A stretch of DNA of 64,000 bases, taken from positions 372,001-436,000 of the forward strand of contig CBFHMJ010000003.1 in the NCBI GenBank assembly GCA_965656875.1, written 5' to 3'. How positions within the stretch are numbered: position 1 is the stretch's first letter; every line of letters begins with the position of its first letter. The position numbers and the translations under genes are program-made. This document shows positions 35,305 to 44,538 of the stretch, in pieces. Under the pieces are notes generated by a model, which had not been told where the DNA came from, did no database searches, and was given only the letters and a program-made list of their open reading frames with translations. Origin of the DNA: CBFHMJ01 sp965656875 (GTDB lineage: Bacteria > Pseudomonadota > Gammaproteobacteria > Enterobacterales > Alteromonadaceae).

Positions 35305-35574
35305 ATGTCACTAAGCACTGAAGAAAAAGCAAAAGTTGTCGCTGAATACAAGCGTGATGAGAACGATACTGGCTCACCAGAAGTTCAGGTTGCACTATTA
35401 ACTGCACAAATCAATCACCTTCAAGGTCACTTCAGCAAGCATATTCATGACCATCACTCACGTCGTGGTCTGTTACGTATGGTTAGCCAACGTCGTAAGC
35501 TTCTTGATTACTTAAAACGTAAAAACGAAGAGCGTTACACAACATTGATTGGTCGCTTAGGCTTACGTCGCTAA
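35305..35574 (+). CDS. rpsO: 30S ribosomal protein S15
   Basis: S15 is a primary 16S rRNA-binding protein of the central domain. The 89-residue protein (MSLSTEEKAKVV) has the canonical helical motifs (GSPEVQVALLT, HDHHSRRGLLRMVSQRRKLL). The start ATG 35305 is preceded by TTGGAG. A terminator separates it from pnp. Confidence 0.98.
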   Translation: MSLSTEEKAKVVAEYKRDENDTGSPEVQVALLTAQINHLQGHFSKHIHDHHSRRGLLRMVSQRRKLLDYLKRKNEERYTTLIGRLGLRR

Positions 35575-35598
35575 GACGCAAAAAAACGTAGAATTTAC

Positions 35599-35627
35599 AA
35601 GGGGTCAGTACATGACCCCTTTTTTGT
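35599..35627 (+). terminator. Terminator after rpsO
   Basis: AAGGGGTCA, loop GTACA, TGACCCCTTTTTT. A classical intrinsic terminator; pnp may still receive read-through, as in E. coli. Confidence 0.9.
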
Positions 35628-35727
35628 ATTTAGACGCGAATTAACTATCTTTACTGACGTAATAACGTATACTTTGGCGGGAGATAAAGAAGGTTAAAAA
35701 GCTGACAAAAAGTTTAAGGTAAAAAAC

Positions 35728-37842
35728 GTGACTCCAATTATTAAATCATTCCAATTTGGTCAACATACTGTCACTCTTGAAACTGGTGTTATCGCACGTC
35801 AGGCTGACGCAGCGGTTATGGCAAGTATGGGTGATACTTCGGTACTAGTAACAGTAGTTGGTCAAAAGGAAACGGAAGAGGGAAGAGACTTTTTCCCACT
35901 AACAGTAAACTATCAGGAAAGAGCATACGCAGCCGGTAAACTACCAGGTGGTTTTTTCAAACGTGAAGGCCGCCCTTCTGAGAGCGAAACATTAACAGCT
36001 CGACTAATCGACAGACCTCTTCGTCCATTATTCCCGGACGGTTTTACAAACGAAGTTCAGGTAATCATCACAGTAGTTTCTGTGAATGATCAGATCCAAC
36101 CTGATTTGATTTCTTTGATCGGTGCATCTGCTGCACTGGCAATTTCAGGTATTCCATTCAATGGCCCGATTGGTGCTGCACGTATTGGTTATCTGAATGA
36201 CAAATATATCATCAACCCATCACCTGCTGAACTGGACGAGAGTCGTCTGGACCTGGTTGTGTCTGGTACTGAGAATGCAGTACTAATGGTTGAATCTGAA
36301 GCCGACGTGCTTGCAGAAGACGTAATGCTTGGTGCTGTGACGTTTGGTCATGAACAAATGCAAGGCACAATTCAGGCTATTAAAGAGTTTGCAGCAGAAG
36401 TTGGTAATGAAAAATGGGATTGGCAACCTCCGGTAAAAGACGAAGCGCTTTATAACAAGGTTGCTGAATTGTCTTCAGCTGGTATCGGTGAAGCATACCG
36501 TATTACTGAAAAAGCAAAGCGTAAAGACGAAGTATCAGCTGTTAAAGCATCAGTTGTTGAAAAGCTGACAGCAGAAGCGGGTGATGATGATCTGAATCTT
36601 AATGATGTTAAGGGTTTCCTTAGCAGCGTTGAGAAATCAACAGTTCGTTCACGTATCCTTGCTGGTGAGCCTCGTATTGATGGTCGTGATCCTGAAATGA
36701 TTCGTGCGCTTGACGTAATGACTGGTGTTCTTCCTCGTACTCACGGTTCTGCTATTTTCACTCGTGGTGAAACTCAGGCATTAGTGACTTGTACGTTGGG
36801 TACTCAACGGGATGCACAGATTATCGATAGCGTTATGGGTGAGAGTAAAGAACACTTCTTACTTCACTATAACTTCCCTCCATACTGTGTAGGTGAAACA
36901 GGTTTTGTTGGCTCTCCTAAGCGTCGTGAAATTGGTCACGGTATGTTGGCTAAGCGTGGTGTTTCTGCGGTAATGCCGACTCAGGAAGAATTCCCGTACA
37001 CAGTACGTGTTGTATCTGAAATCACAGAATCAAATGGTTCATCATCTATGGCGTCAGTATGTGGTACTTCACTGGCACTAATGGACGCAGGTGTTCCAAT
37101 CAAATCATCGGTAGCAGGTATTGCTATGGGTCTGGTGAAAGATGACGAAAACTTCGTTGTTCTTTCTGATATCCTGGGTGACGAAGATCACCTTGGTGAT
37201 ATGGACTTTAAAGTAGCAGGTACTCGTGAAGGTATCACTGCATTACAGATGGATATCAAAATTGAAGGTATCACTGCTGAGATTATGCAGGTTGCTTTAA
37301 AACAAGCTAAAGCAGCTCGTTTACACATCCTGAATGTGATGGAAGATGCAATCTCAACTCACCGTGAAGAACTGTCTGACTTTGCTCCTCGTATCTACAC
37401 CATGAATATCAAGCAAAATAAAATTGCTGATGTAATTGGTAAAGGTGGTGCGACAATTCGTCAGCTTACTGAAGAGACAGGAACAACGATTGAAATCGAA
37501 GACGACGGTACTATTAAGATTGCCGCAACTGACGGAGCAAGTGCAAAAGACGCTATTGCTCGTATTGAAGCACTAACTGCTGAAATCGAAGTTGGCAAGA
37601 TTTACACCGGTAAAGTAATGCGTATTGTGGACTTCGGTGCATTTGTTAACATTCTGCCTGGTAAAGATGGCCTTGTACATATTTCACAAATCTCAGAAGA
37701 GCGCGTGAATAATGTAAGTGAGCACTTATCTCCGGGTCAGGAAGTGACAGTTAAAGTTCTTGAGGTTGATCGCCAGGGTCGTGTTCGTCTGAGCATGAAA
37801 GAAGCGATGAAAAAAGATGACTCTCAGGAAGCAGCAGAATAA
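35728..37842 (+). CDS. pnp: Polyribonucleotide nucleotidyltransferase (PNPase)
   Basis: PNPase degrades RNA 3'-to-5' phosphorolytically as part of the degradosome. The 704-residue protein has two RNase PH domains separated by a helical domain, then KH (about 553-620; IGKGGATIRQLTEETG) and S1 (about 622-690; GKVMRIVDFGAFVN) domains. The start is GTG 35728, with AAGG upstream. Length and order are as in E. coli. Confidence 0.98.
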   Translation: MTPIIKSFQFGQHTVTLETGVIARQADAAVMASMGDTSVLVTVVGQKETEEGRDFFPLTVNYQERAYAAGKLPGGFFKREGRPSESETLTARLIDRPLRPLFPDGFTNEVQVIITVVSVNDQIQPDLISLIGASAALAISGIPFNGPIGAARIGYLNDKYIINPSPAELDESRLDLVVSGTENAVLMVESEADVLAEDVMLGAVTFGHEQMQGTIQAIKEFAAEVGNEKWDWQPPVKDEALYNKVAELSSAGIGEAYRITEKAKRKDEVSAVKASVVEKLTAEAGDDDLNLNDVKGFLSSVEKSTVRSRILAGEPRIDGRDPEMIRALDVMTGVLPRTHGSAIFTRGETQALVTCTLGTQRDAQIIDSVMGESKEHFLLHYNFPPYCVGETGFVGSPKRREIGHGMLAKRGVSAVMPTQEEFPYTVRVVSEITESNGSSSMASVCGTSLALMDAGVPIKSSVAGIAMGLVKDDENFVVLSDILGDEDHLGDMDFKVAGTREGITALQMDIKIEGITAEIMQVALKQAKAARLHILNVMEDAISTHREELSDFAPRIYTMNIKQNKIADVIGKGGATIRQLTEETGTTIEIEDDGTIKIAATDGASAKDAIARIEALTAEIEVGKIYTGKVMRIVDFGAFVNILPGKDGLVHISQISEERVNNVSEHLSPGQEVTVKVLEVDRQGRVRLSMKEAMKKDDSQEAAE

Positions 37843-37890
37843 TTATTGAATTCTGTTGAACCAGCTAATAAAGCTGGATGTCTTAGGATT

Positions 37891-37919
37891 AAGGGGCTAT
37901 TGTGAAGCCCCTTTTTTCG
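37891..37919 (+). terminator. Terminator after pnp
   Basis: AAGGGGCT, loop ATTGTGA, AGCCCCTTTTTT. It lies between pnp and nlpI. Confidence 0.85.
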
Positions 37920-37964
37920 TTTTTGACTATTGAATTTATCTACAATGTGACGAGGTTTCACTAC

Positions 37965-38837
37965 ATGTTAAATCGGTTCAACCTAACTATCGTATCTGTT
38001 GTTGTGTTTTTGAGTGGCTGTGCGACTCAATCACTCCAGCCTATTCCTTATGATGAGTTGGTGATAGTAGAGCCTGTTTCCGTTGCCTTTGAACAAGAAA
38101 AAGATTTGGCACAGACTAATGAAATTCTGAATCGGGTAGAGTTGACGGATGAGCAACAAGCTCAATTGTTGTATTTACGAGGTGTGAGTTACGACAGTGT
38201 AGGATTGACGTCACTTTCTCGTCTTGATTTCGTCAGAGCACTCAACCTGAAAGTGGATATGGTTGAGGCTTATAATTTCCTTGGTATTTATGCAACGCTC
38301 GCTCAGAACTTTGATCAGGCCTATGATTACTTTGATTCAGTTGTTGAATTGAAGCCCGATCATCAGTACGTCTATCTCAATCGTGGTATCGCGCTTTATT
38401 ACGGCAATCGTCCTAAACTGGCTGGTGATGATTTTTCTAATTTTTTTGCAGATGATCCAGCGGACCCCTATCGTATGATTTGGTTGTATTTGAGTCAGGC
38501 ACAGATTAATCCGGGTGCTGCGTTGATTGATTTACAAGCACACAGAAAGAACATACCTGAGGAAAACTGGGCATCTAATATTGTTGATATGATGCTGGAC
38601 AATCTTTCGGAAGGGGATTTACTGCGAACAATCAAAGCGCTTGATGAACCTGATGCTCTTAAAGCTGAAAAATTGTGTGAAGCTTATTTTTACATGGCAA
38701 AACATCGACAGTTACTTGGCGATTCGTCAGGTGCAGAAACTTATTTCAAGCTAGCGTTATCGACAAATGTAATGGAGTTTGTTGAATTTAAATATGCACG
38801 CCTTGAGCTGGACTTCATGCATAGTTCAGGTAGTTAA
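37965..38837 (+). CDS. nlpI: Outer-membrane TPR lipoprotein NlpI
   Basis: NlpI is an adaptor lipoprotein that in E. coli guides the protease Prc to peptidoglycan hydrolases. The 290-residue protein has a signal peptide and lipobox (VVFLSGC, Cys about 20) and TPR repeats with the NlpI-typical LLYLRGVSYDSVGL, AYNFLGIYATLAQNFDQAYDYFDSV (in part) and YLNRGIALYYG. I use the ATG 37965 so that the signal peptide fits; a longer frame would run back into the pnp terminator. Its position after pnp is conserved. The next gene starts 1 nt after its stop. Confidence 0.93.
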   Translation: MLNRFNLTIVSVVVFLSGCATQSLQPIPYDELVIVEPVSVAFEQEKDLAQTNEILNRVELTDEQQAQLLYLRGVSYDSVGLTSLSRLDFVRALNLKVDMVEAYNFLGIYATLAQNFDQAYDYFDSVVELKPDHQYVYLNRGIALYYGNRPKLAGDDFSNFFADDPADPYRMIWLYLSQAQINPGAALIDLQAHRKNIPEENWASNIVDMMLDNLSEGDLLRTIKALDEPDALKAEKLCEAYFYMAKHRQLLGDSSGAETYFKLALSTNVMEFVEFKYARLELDFMHSSGS

Positions 38838-38838
38838 T

Positions 38839-40485
38839 TTGCTCCATTCTTTATCGAAGCAACTCAGTTGTGTTGTCCTGGTTGCTTCTTCTGTTTTTAT
38901 TCCCTTCTCAACACCTTTCAATAGCCAGTCACTTTATCAATGGCACTTTTCTCGTATTCAGCACGTAAAATTAATCGATCTGGTTATCGCGGCCAGAGGA
39001 GGCGTTGCTGAGGCTACGATTCAACTGGTTCAGGAATATGATCAAGGTGAACCCTGGTTTAGTCAGTTGAAGTCTCTTGCATATCAGGGAAACGTCGAAG
39101 CGAGCTGGATAGTCGGAAAGACATTGCATGAGCAAGGTCGAACTGAGGATGCCCGGATTTGGTTTAAGCAAAGCGCGGGAGAGGGCCATAGATTAGCCCG
39201 CGTTTATCAGTTGTTTAATGAAGATGCAGTAGATGTTCGTGATATTGAGCTGATTGTTCGTGAGTTTATTTTGTTTCAGAGTGATTATCCCGAGGATGTC
39301 AGAGAAGCTCTGGCAGACTGGCTGTTTGAACGTGAGTTGCCTGAATGGGCTTATCAGGTTTTTCCTGCCCGAGCGCCTGAGTTAAAAGCAGTATCGATTG
39401 ATGCGTGCATGGGGCATATTCAGCCAGTAATTTCAGGTAAAAAGGCGTTAACTGTTTTACAGTCAATCCAGGCGCAGTGGTCTTCTCAGCTCCCAGGGTC
39501 AGTCTTTCCACTCTGTTTCGAAAAGCCCGTTATGGTCAACTTAGCAGATTACTGTGACAGCCAGCCCGATTCCTTTATTCAGTGTGATTTGTCTGCTATT
39601 AGTGACAAGCTTGAGTTTACGTCGAAGCCTTCACAACTTCTTGTGATAACCGGATATGGAACAGCAAATTATACACAAGGGGTGATTCATCTGTCGCTGG
39701 AAGATACCGTGAATACGTTCAGACATGAGTATTTTCATGTTTATGGGTTTATGGATGAATATCTCATCCATCATCAAGAACCATGTACATATGATAATGA
39801 CTTTCGGTTAACACCAAACATTTTATTGGCGACGCAATCTCGGTCGCCTGTGTATCGTCATACGGCAGCCACCTGTAAAGAAGGCAAACCCTTAAAAGCA
39901 TTTAAGCAGGTTTCGATGGTTACAATCATGGAGCAGCAAGATGAAAAAGTACCAGCTTTATATGTGGAGCGTCTAATTAGCCAGCACAAAGAGTTTCCCG
40001 GGATTGCAGCGACAGCAGAATATGCGATTGCTCGGCAGTTTGAAGAACAAGGTGAGGTGACACGATATCATTCCTGGCTAACCAGAGCGGTTGAAAAGGG
40101 AGATGTTCGAGCAAGTTATGATTATGTCCGCTTTGCCAAAGAAGGCACATTACAAGCTGGAGAGAGGCATGATGATGGGACATTATTCAATTTATTGGAG
40201 TACGCTGCAAAATCGGGGTTAATTGAAGCACAATTGGAATTAGCACATGAATACATGGATGGTACCTGGATTGAAAAGTCTCTGGAAAAAGGCTTGTATT
40301 GGTATCTGCGGGCCGGGCAGGCCGGAAGTTTGTATGGAAAGTACTTTTGGGCGGCAACGGTATTACGCACCTCAGCAGATGCATCAGAACTACGCCAGGC
40401 AAAACGTTGGCTAGAATATGCAGTGGCAGAACAAAACCCACTGGCAATTAGTTACATGAAACGACAACAGTTTGTGATTAAATAA
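38839..40485 (+). CDS. Secreted Sel1-repeat protein with a metzincin-like zinc motif
   Basis: I start at TTG 38839, directly after the nlpI stop (CAGG 8 nt upstream). It gives an N-terminus that reads as a signal peptide (LSCVVLVASSVFIPFS); an ATG at 38779 inside nlpI is the alternative. The 548-residue protein has Sel1-like helical repeats at the N-terminus (about 60-130, AEDARIWFKQSAGEGH-like) and C-terminus (about 410-540, LEKGLYWYLRAGQAGS). Between them is H296-E-Y-F-H300-V-Y-G303-F-M-D306-EY. This is the HExxHxxGxxD pattern of metzincin zinc proteases with Asp as third ligand, and it also resembles M64 peptidases. Several Cys pairs fit a periplasmic location. It is likely co-translated with nlpI and may act in envelope proteolysis; the substrate is unknown. 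Confidence 0.6.
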   Translation: MLHSLSKQLSCVVLVASSVFIPFSTPFNSQSLYQWHFSRIQHVKLIDLVIAARGGVAEATIQLVQEYDQGEPWFSQLKSLAYQGNVEASWIVGKTLHEQGRTEDARIWFKQSAGEGHRLARVYQLFNEDAVDVRDIELIVREFILFQSDYPEDVREALADWLFERELPEWAYQVFPARAPELKAVSIDACMGHIQPVISGKKALTVLQSIQAQWSSQLPGSVFPLCFEKPVMVNLADYCDSQPDSFIQCDLSAISDKLEFTSKPSQLLVITGYGTANYTQGVIHLSLEDTVNTFRHEYFHVYGFMDEYLIHHQEPCTYDNDFRLTPNILLATQSRSPVYRHTAATCKEGKPLKAFKQVSMVTIMEQQDEKVPALYVERLISQHKEFPGIAATAEYAIARQFEEQGEVTRYHSWLTRAVEKGDVRASYDYVRFAKEGTLQAGERHDDGTLFNLLEYAAKSGLIEAQLELAHEYMDGTWIEKSLEKGLYWYLRAGQAGSLYGKYFWAATVLRTSADASELRQAKRWLEYAVAEQNPLAISYMKRQQFVIK

Positions 40486-40565
40486 GGTAAATTTTTACTT
40501 GATATACCCGTAATTAATCCATATTATCAGTTTGCTTTTTAGGAAAAACACCAAAGGAGTGAACT

Positions 40566-40871
40566 ATGTTTAAAAAAGCAATTTCAATTCTATTAATTTC
40601 CTCATCTTTAGTTCTTTCAGCAACCAGCCCTTCATCATTTGCAAATACTGTAGATGCTATGCAGCAACAGGCAATCGCCGACAAGTTAAATATTAACGAT
40701 GCGACTGTTGAGCAATTAATGAAACTCCCGGGCATTGGACGTAAAAAAGCAGAAGCTATAGTCCAGTTCAGACAGGATGTCGATGGTTTCAGAGACGTGA
40801 AAGAAATAATGGATGTTAAAGGAATCGGTGAAAAGCTATTTTCTAAGTTTGAGCATTTAATAGCGATTTAA
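40566..40871 (+). CDS. Periplasmic ComEA-like helix-hairpin-helix protein
   Basis: This 101-residue protein has a signal peptide (about 1-27, cleaved near SFA-NT) and a tandem helix-hairpin-helix DNA-binding domain with the LPGIGRKKAEAIV and VKGIGEKLFSKFE hairpins. ComEA family proteins bind incoming DNA in the periplasm during natural transformation. The ribosome-binding site is strong (AAAGGAG). No other competence genes are nearby, so a DNA-uptake role is inferred from the family alone. Confidence 0.85.
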   Translation: MFKKAISILLISSSLVLSATSPSSFANTVDAMQQQAIADKLNINDATVEQLMKLPGIGRKKAEAIVQFRQDVDGFRDVKEIMDVKGIGEKLFSKFEHLIAI

Positions 40872-40886
40872 CCTGAGTTGAAAACT

Positions 40887-40920
40887 GCCAATCAGTTGAG
40901 TGACGACTGAACTGATTGGC
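40887..40920. terminator. Hairpin between convergent genes
   Basis: GCCAATCAGTT pairs perfectly with AACTGATTGGC across a 12-nt loop. It lies between the ComEA-like gene and the convergent EAL-HDOD gene. The T-runs are poor, so termination in either direction is plausible but not certain. Confidence 0.45.
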
Positions 40921-40936
40921 TTAAGTACGTGTAGGA

Positions 40937-42154
40937 TTAATTGCTAATGGCCTGGGCTTGTTCTCTGGCCCATGAAACCGCATTTTCATAGAGTTCAGGG
41001 ACTGCTAAAGGATCTAGCCCCAGTGTCTTCATTTTTTGATCTGCCAGTTCCCATTCAGCTTTTTCATAGAGTTTGACTAAATCCAGAAACTCCGCCAATT
41101 CCCCTTCCTGATCTATCAGGGCTGATTTTATCTCCTGAGCAAGTGGTAACTGTTTCATCACATCCTCAATTGACTCATCCAGGATTGCATCAATTAAAGA
41201 CATCAGGCCTGTCAGGAAGTAAATCGACGATTGTTGAGCATGACCAGCCAGATTTGCCAGCTCTTCTGCAAAGCGTGCCCTAATCATTGCTAAAATGGTA
41301 AGCTCCTCAGGCTTATTAGTACCGCATTGGGCAGTGAACAAAACGGATAAGAATTTACGTAATTCCGACTGACCAAGCACGACAATGGCTTGCTTAATGG
41401 TGGAAATCTCTGAGCGACGTTTAAATGCTGCTGAATTGGTATAACGCAGTAATTTGTAAGCCAGATTAATATCTTTTTCAAACACACTGGTAATACGGGG
41501 TAAATCAATATCTCTTTTCGATGTTTCATACAGCAGTTCTGCGAGAGCCATCTGCGACGGAGATAAACTTTTCGTCTTTACAATTTCAGGTTTGGAGAAA
41601 AAATAGCCCTGAAAATAATCAAACCCCAGCTCAAGCGCTTTTTGAAACTCTTCGTTTGTTTCTACCTTTTCTGCAAGTAATTTGATGTTTTTATAAGGTT
41701 TAATGGCTTCTTTAATAACATCAATCTCGTCGTATGAAGTCTGACGAAAATCTATTTTGATAATATCAATGTAAGGGTAAAAATGGCGCCAGACGGGTTG
41801 ATGGATGTAATCGTCAAGGGCGATCATGTAGCCTTGTTCTTTAAATTGCTGGCATTGTGCTAAAAGCCTTTTACCAGGTTGAACATTCTCAAGGATTTCT
41901 ATGACCAGTTGGTGGCTTGGAACAAGGGTGGGGTAATTCTTTAAAAGAGTATCGAGGGTAAAATTGATAAAGGCAGGTTTATCACCAATAATTTTTTCCA
42001 GCCCAAGACTGAACTGACCTTCTGATATCAAACGTGAAGTTGCCTCATTTTCATCTATTTCAGGAAAGACATTGTCCAGCCCATCTCTGAATAATATTTC
42101 GTAGGCAAAAAGTTTTTTATCAACATCTAATATGGGTTGTCTTGCTGCATACAT
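40937..42154 (-). CDS. EAL-HDOD signalling protein (YuxH/CdgJ type)
   Basis: This 405-residue cytosolic protein has an N-terminal EAL-like domain (1-200) and a C-terminal HDOD domain (about 205-390). In the EAL part the signature reads EIL and the loop-6 DDFGTG is replaced by DDYIHQ. Asn of FINF, Glu of VIEILE, Lys of IKIDF and Gln of FQGYFF are kept. Loss of loop 6 suggests it no longer degrades cyclic di-GMP and instead signals by protein contact; relatives control motility in Vibrio. The start is ATG 42154. It is monocistronic with a long upstream gap. Confidence 0.85.
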   Translation of the reverse strand: MYAARQPILDVDKKLFAYEILFRDGLDNVFPEIDENEATSRLISEGQFSLGLEKIIGDKPAFINFTLDTLLKNYPTLVPSHQLVIEILENVQPGKRLLAQCQQFKEQGYMIALDDYIHQPVWRHFYPYIDIIKIDFRQTSYDEIDVIKEAIKPYKNIKLLAEKVETNEEFQKALELGFDYFQGYFFSKPEIVKTKSLSPSQMALAELLYETSKRDIDLPRITSVFEKDINLAYKLLRYTNSAAFKRRSEISTIKQAIVVLGQSELRKFLSVLFTAQCGTNKPEELTILAMIRARFAEELANLAGHAQQSSIYFLTGLMSLIDAILDESIEDVMKQLPLAQEIKSALIDQEGELAEFLDLVKLYEKAEWELADQKMKTLGLDPLAVPELYENAVSWAREQAQAISN

Positions 42155-42694
42155 ATTTTTATTGTCTCTCGCGCAATGGTGCGAATGAATCAGAAAGTAT
42201 CAAGGCTATGGTCTGATTATCGCTTTCCTAAAACCATGATTTTGAACAAGCATGTAAACTGTATGCTTAAAAACATTTATCTGTCTAACTACGTACAACG
42301 ATCGAGTTCATGAGTTCAGCGGTGGACGTACTGCATTCACGGCCATGTCCGGACCTTGAATTCGGCATACAACTGATAGAGTAAAGCAATTTGTCAGCTA
42401 TTGAAAATAGCCTTTTTGCAGACCATTAAAGATTATTTGGTTACGTCAAAAAAACCGAAACCCGCTAATGAGGTATAAAGCGCGATAAGGTTGTTATTAA
42501 TACACGGTGTCAGTTATGTGTCTGCGCACTCTCAAATGATAGAACAAATAAGGGTGGATGTTGGATTTATTTTGTTAAGTGGAACCAGTGTATTAACGTA
42601 AACTTCGATGTAATGAGGGGACATACCGCTGAATGTTAGCTTAGGATAATGTTGATTAGCCAACTAACATTCAGCACAGAAAAGTAGTAAAAGT
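42155..42694. other. Intergenic region between EAL-HDOD and putP
   Basis: This 540-nt gap lies upstream of the EAL-HDOD gene and downstream of putP, both on the minus strand. It contains the 12-bp inverted repeat at 42628-42675. I see no convincing open reading frame or RNA gene. The part next to 42154 should hold the EAL-HDOD promoter (a GCGATAA element on the minus strand near 42225 faintly resembles a sigma-28 -10 box). Confidence 0.4.
42628..42675. repeat. 12-bp inverted repeat downstream of putP
   Basis: GCTGAATGTTAG (42628-42639) and CTAACATTCAGC (42664-42675) are perfect complements with a 24-nt loop. It begins about 20 nt after the putP stop. No T-run follows on either strand, so it may protect the putP mRNA 3' end rather than terminate. 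Confidence 0.5.
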
Positions 42695-44134
42695 TTAAAC
42701 GTTGTTTGTATTCGTATTGTTAGAAGCAGTGACGGTTGAAACAATTCCAGCCACAACGAAAGCAGCGATAAAGCCTGGGATCATTTCGTACATATCAAAC
42801 ACCCCCCCTTCCAGTTGCTTCCAAATGATTACGGTGCTGCCACCGGTCACTATTGAAGCAAGTGCGCCGGAAGATGTTAGTTTATCCCAGTACAGCGATA
42901 AAATAATGACGGGACCAAAAGCACAACCAAAACCAGCCCAAGCATAGCTGACTAAGTCAAGAATACTTGATTTCGGGTCCTGAGCGATAAGCGTTGCAAT
43001 GATAGCAATGATTATAACGGCGCCACGCGTTATCCACATCGCTTGTGATTCATTGGTGTCTTTATTAATAAGTGGTTTGTAAATGTCTTCTGTAATGACG
43101 CTACTACACACTAATAACTGTGAATCAATGGTACTCATGATTGCCGACATAATGGCTGCAATCAGGACGCCTGCTACCCAGGGATTAAGCAATGCGTTAG
43201 TTAGATGAATGAAAACTGTTTCAGCATTTTCTAGTGGTGAGTCAGAAAAGTAACTAACAGATACAAGGCCAGTAGCCAAAGCGCCAGCCAGTGATACCAG
43301 CACCCATGACATTGCGATTCGTCTGGAGACAGTTAAATCTTCTGCACGGTGAATAGCCATGAATCTGGCAAGAATATGTGGTTGTCCAAAGTAACCCAGG
43401 CCCCATGCCATAAGCGATATAAATCCAATGAATGACAGGTCATTCCAGGCATTTAAATGGTCTGGACTTATTTGTTCAATGGTATCGATTGCTGGTGTTA
43501 TGCCACCAGAGTTGATAATTGCTGTTGTTGGCAAGATTACCAGAGCGATGAGCATCAGAATGCCCTGGAAGAAGTCTGTCCAGCTAACGGCAAAGTATCC
43601 ACCAACAAAGGTATAACTGACGATGACAATAGCACCGATAATCAAGGCTGTATGGTAATCAAGACCAAATACTTTTTCGAATAAGACGGCACCGCCAACC
43701 ATGCCGGAAGAAACATATAATGTAAAAAAGACCAGTGTCATGATTGCAGAGATAACTCGGAGCGCATTGCCCGGATGATTAAGTCTGTTATGGAGATATT
43801 CGGGGATAGTTAGCGCGTTACCATATTGCTCAGATTGGATACGTAACCGCTTTGCAACAATAAGCCAGTTTAACCACGCACCCAGCACCAGTCCGACACC
43901 AATCCAAATTTCACTTATGCCAGACGCATAAATAGCGCCAGGTAAACCAAGTAATAACCAACCGCTCATATCCGACGCACCAACACTAAGCGCTGTTACT
44001 CCTGGACCTAACTTTCTTCCGCCTAACACATAATCGCTAAGAGAATTAGTTGATTTATAAGCGTAAAAGCCTAATAAACAAATGATTAATAAGTACCCAA
44101 TGAAGGTGATTATTGTTGGAGAAGAAATAGCCAT
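42695..44134 (-). CDS. putP: Sodium/proline symporter PutP
   Basis: PutP imports proline with Na+ as carbon, nitrogen or osmoprotectant source. The 479-residue SSS-family protein has about 13 membrane helices and aligns along its length with E. coli PutP, including SVGASDMSGWLLLGLPGA near residue 50 (Na+/proline site region), SWTDFFQGILM and MSTIDSQLLVCSS. The C-terminal hydrophilic tail is short. No putA is next to it. Assignment to proline, rather than another SSS substrate, rests on overall similarity. Confidence 0.88.
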   Translation of the reverse strand: MAISSPTIITFIGYLLIICLLGFYAYKSTNSLSDYVLGGRKLGPGVTALSVGASDMSGWLLLGLPGAIYASGISEIWIGVGLVLGAWLNWLIVAKRLRIQSEQYGNALTIPEYLHNRLNHPGNALRVISAIMTLVFFTLYVSSGMVGGAVLFEKVFGLDYHTALIIGAIVIVSYTFVGGYFAVSWTDFFQGILMLIALVILPTTAIINSGGITPAIDTIEQISPDHLNAWNDLSFIGFISLMAWGLGYFGQPHILARFMAIHRAEDLTVSRRIAMSWVLVSLAGALATGLVSVSYFSDSPLENAETVFIHLTNALLNPWVAGVLIAAIMSAIMSTIDSQLLVCSSVITEDIYKPLINKDTNESQAMWITRGAVIIIAIIATLIAQDPKSSILDLVSYAWAGFGCAFGPVIILSLYWDKLTSSGALASIVTGGSTVIIWKQLEGGVFDMYEMIPGFIAAFVVAGIVSTVTASNNTNTNNV

Positions 44135-44538
44135 GATAGTTTCTGTAATTTATCGTTGTTAATTGGCGACATATCCTAACAAGAGTTTAAGAAAACTAAT
44201 ACAGCGCGTCAGATAATATGCATGTTATTCAAGGAGATTAGAATATATGTTCTTTAAAAAGGTAAATGAATAGCAGTTATTGTCTGGTTATTTCAACATG
44301 GCAAAATAAGCGTGTACTATCAGTCTGATTCTATGTTAAAAAGATATAAAAATAGAGCTATCTTTGTATTAAAGCTGTGAACTATCTTAAATACGACTAC
44401 CGAAGCACATTCACGACATAAATCGGTATGAAGTATTGGTATTCTAAACGAGATAATTTTGGCATTTATGGGTATTTCACCCAATACTTTGATGAGCTGT
44501 AAATACTAATAAATCTTTAATGGTGTGGTTGCAATAAA
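44135..44538. other. Divergent region between putP and the nrtS-like gene
   Basis: This AT-rich 404-nt region holds the putP promoter and the leader of the rightward pair. An inverted repeat AAGTATTGG (44431-44439) / CCAATACTT (44481-44489) encloses a small GGGT/ACCC hairpin (44470-44482) that overlaps the distal arm, so the two pairings partly compete. I see no gene. Confidence 0.4.

Noticed and set aside
44427..44456. Sigma-28 promoter for the chemoreceptor pair
   Set aside because: TGAAGTAT and CGAGATAA have several mismatches and a 12-nt rather than 11-nt spacing.
44459..44474. Possible NarL-type site before the nrtS-like gene
   Set aside because: ATGGGTA matches one heptamer, but the partner heptamer at 44459-44465 fits only about 4 of 7 bases; expected by chance in AT-rich DNA.
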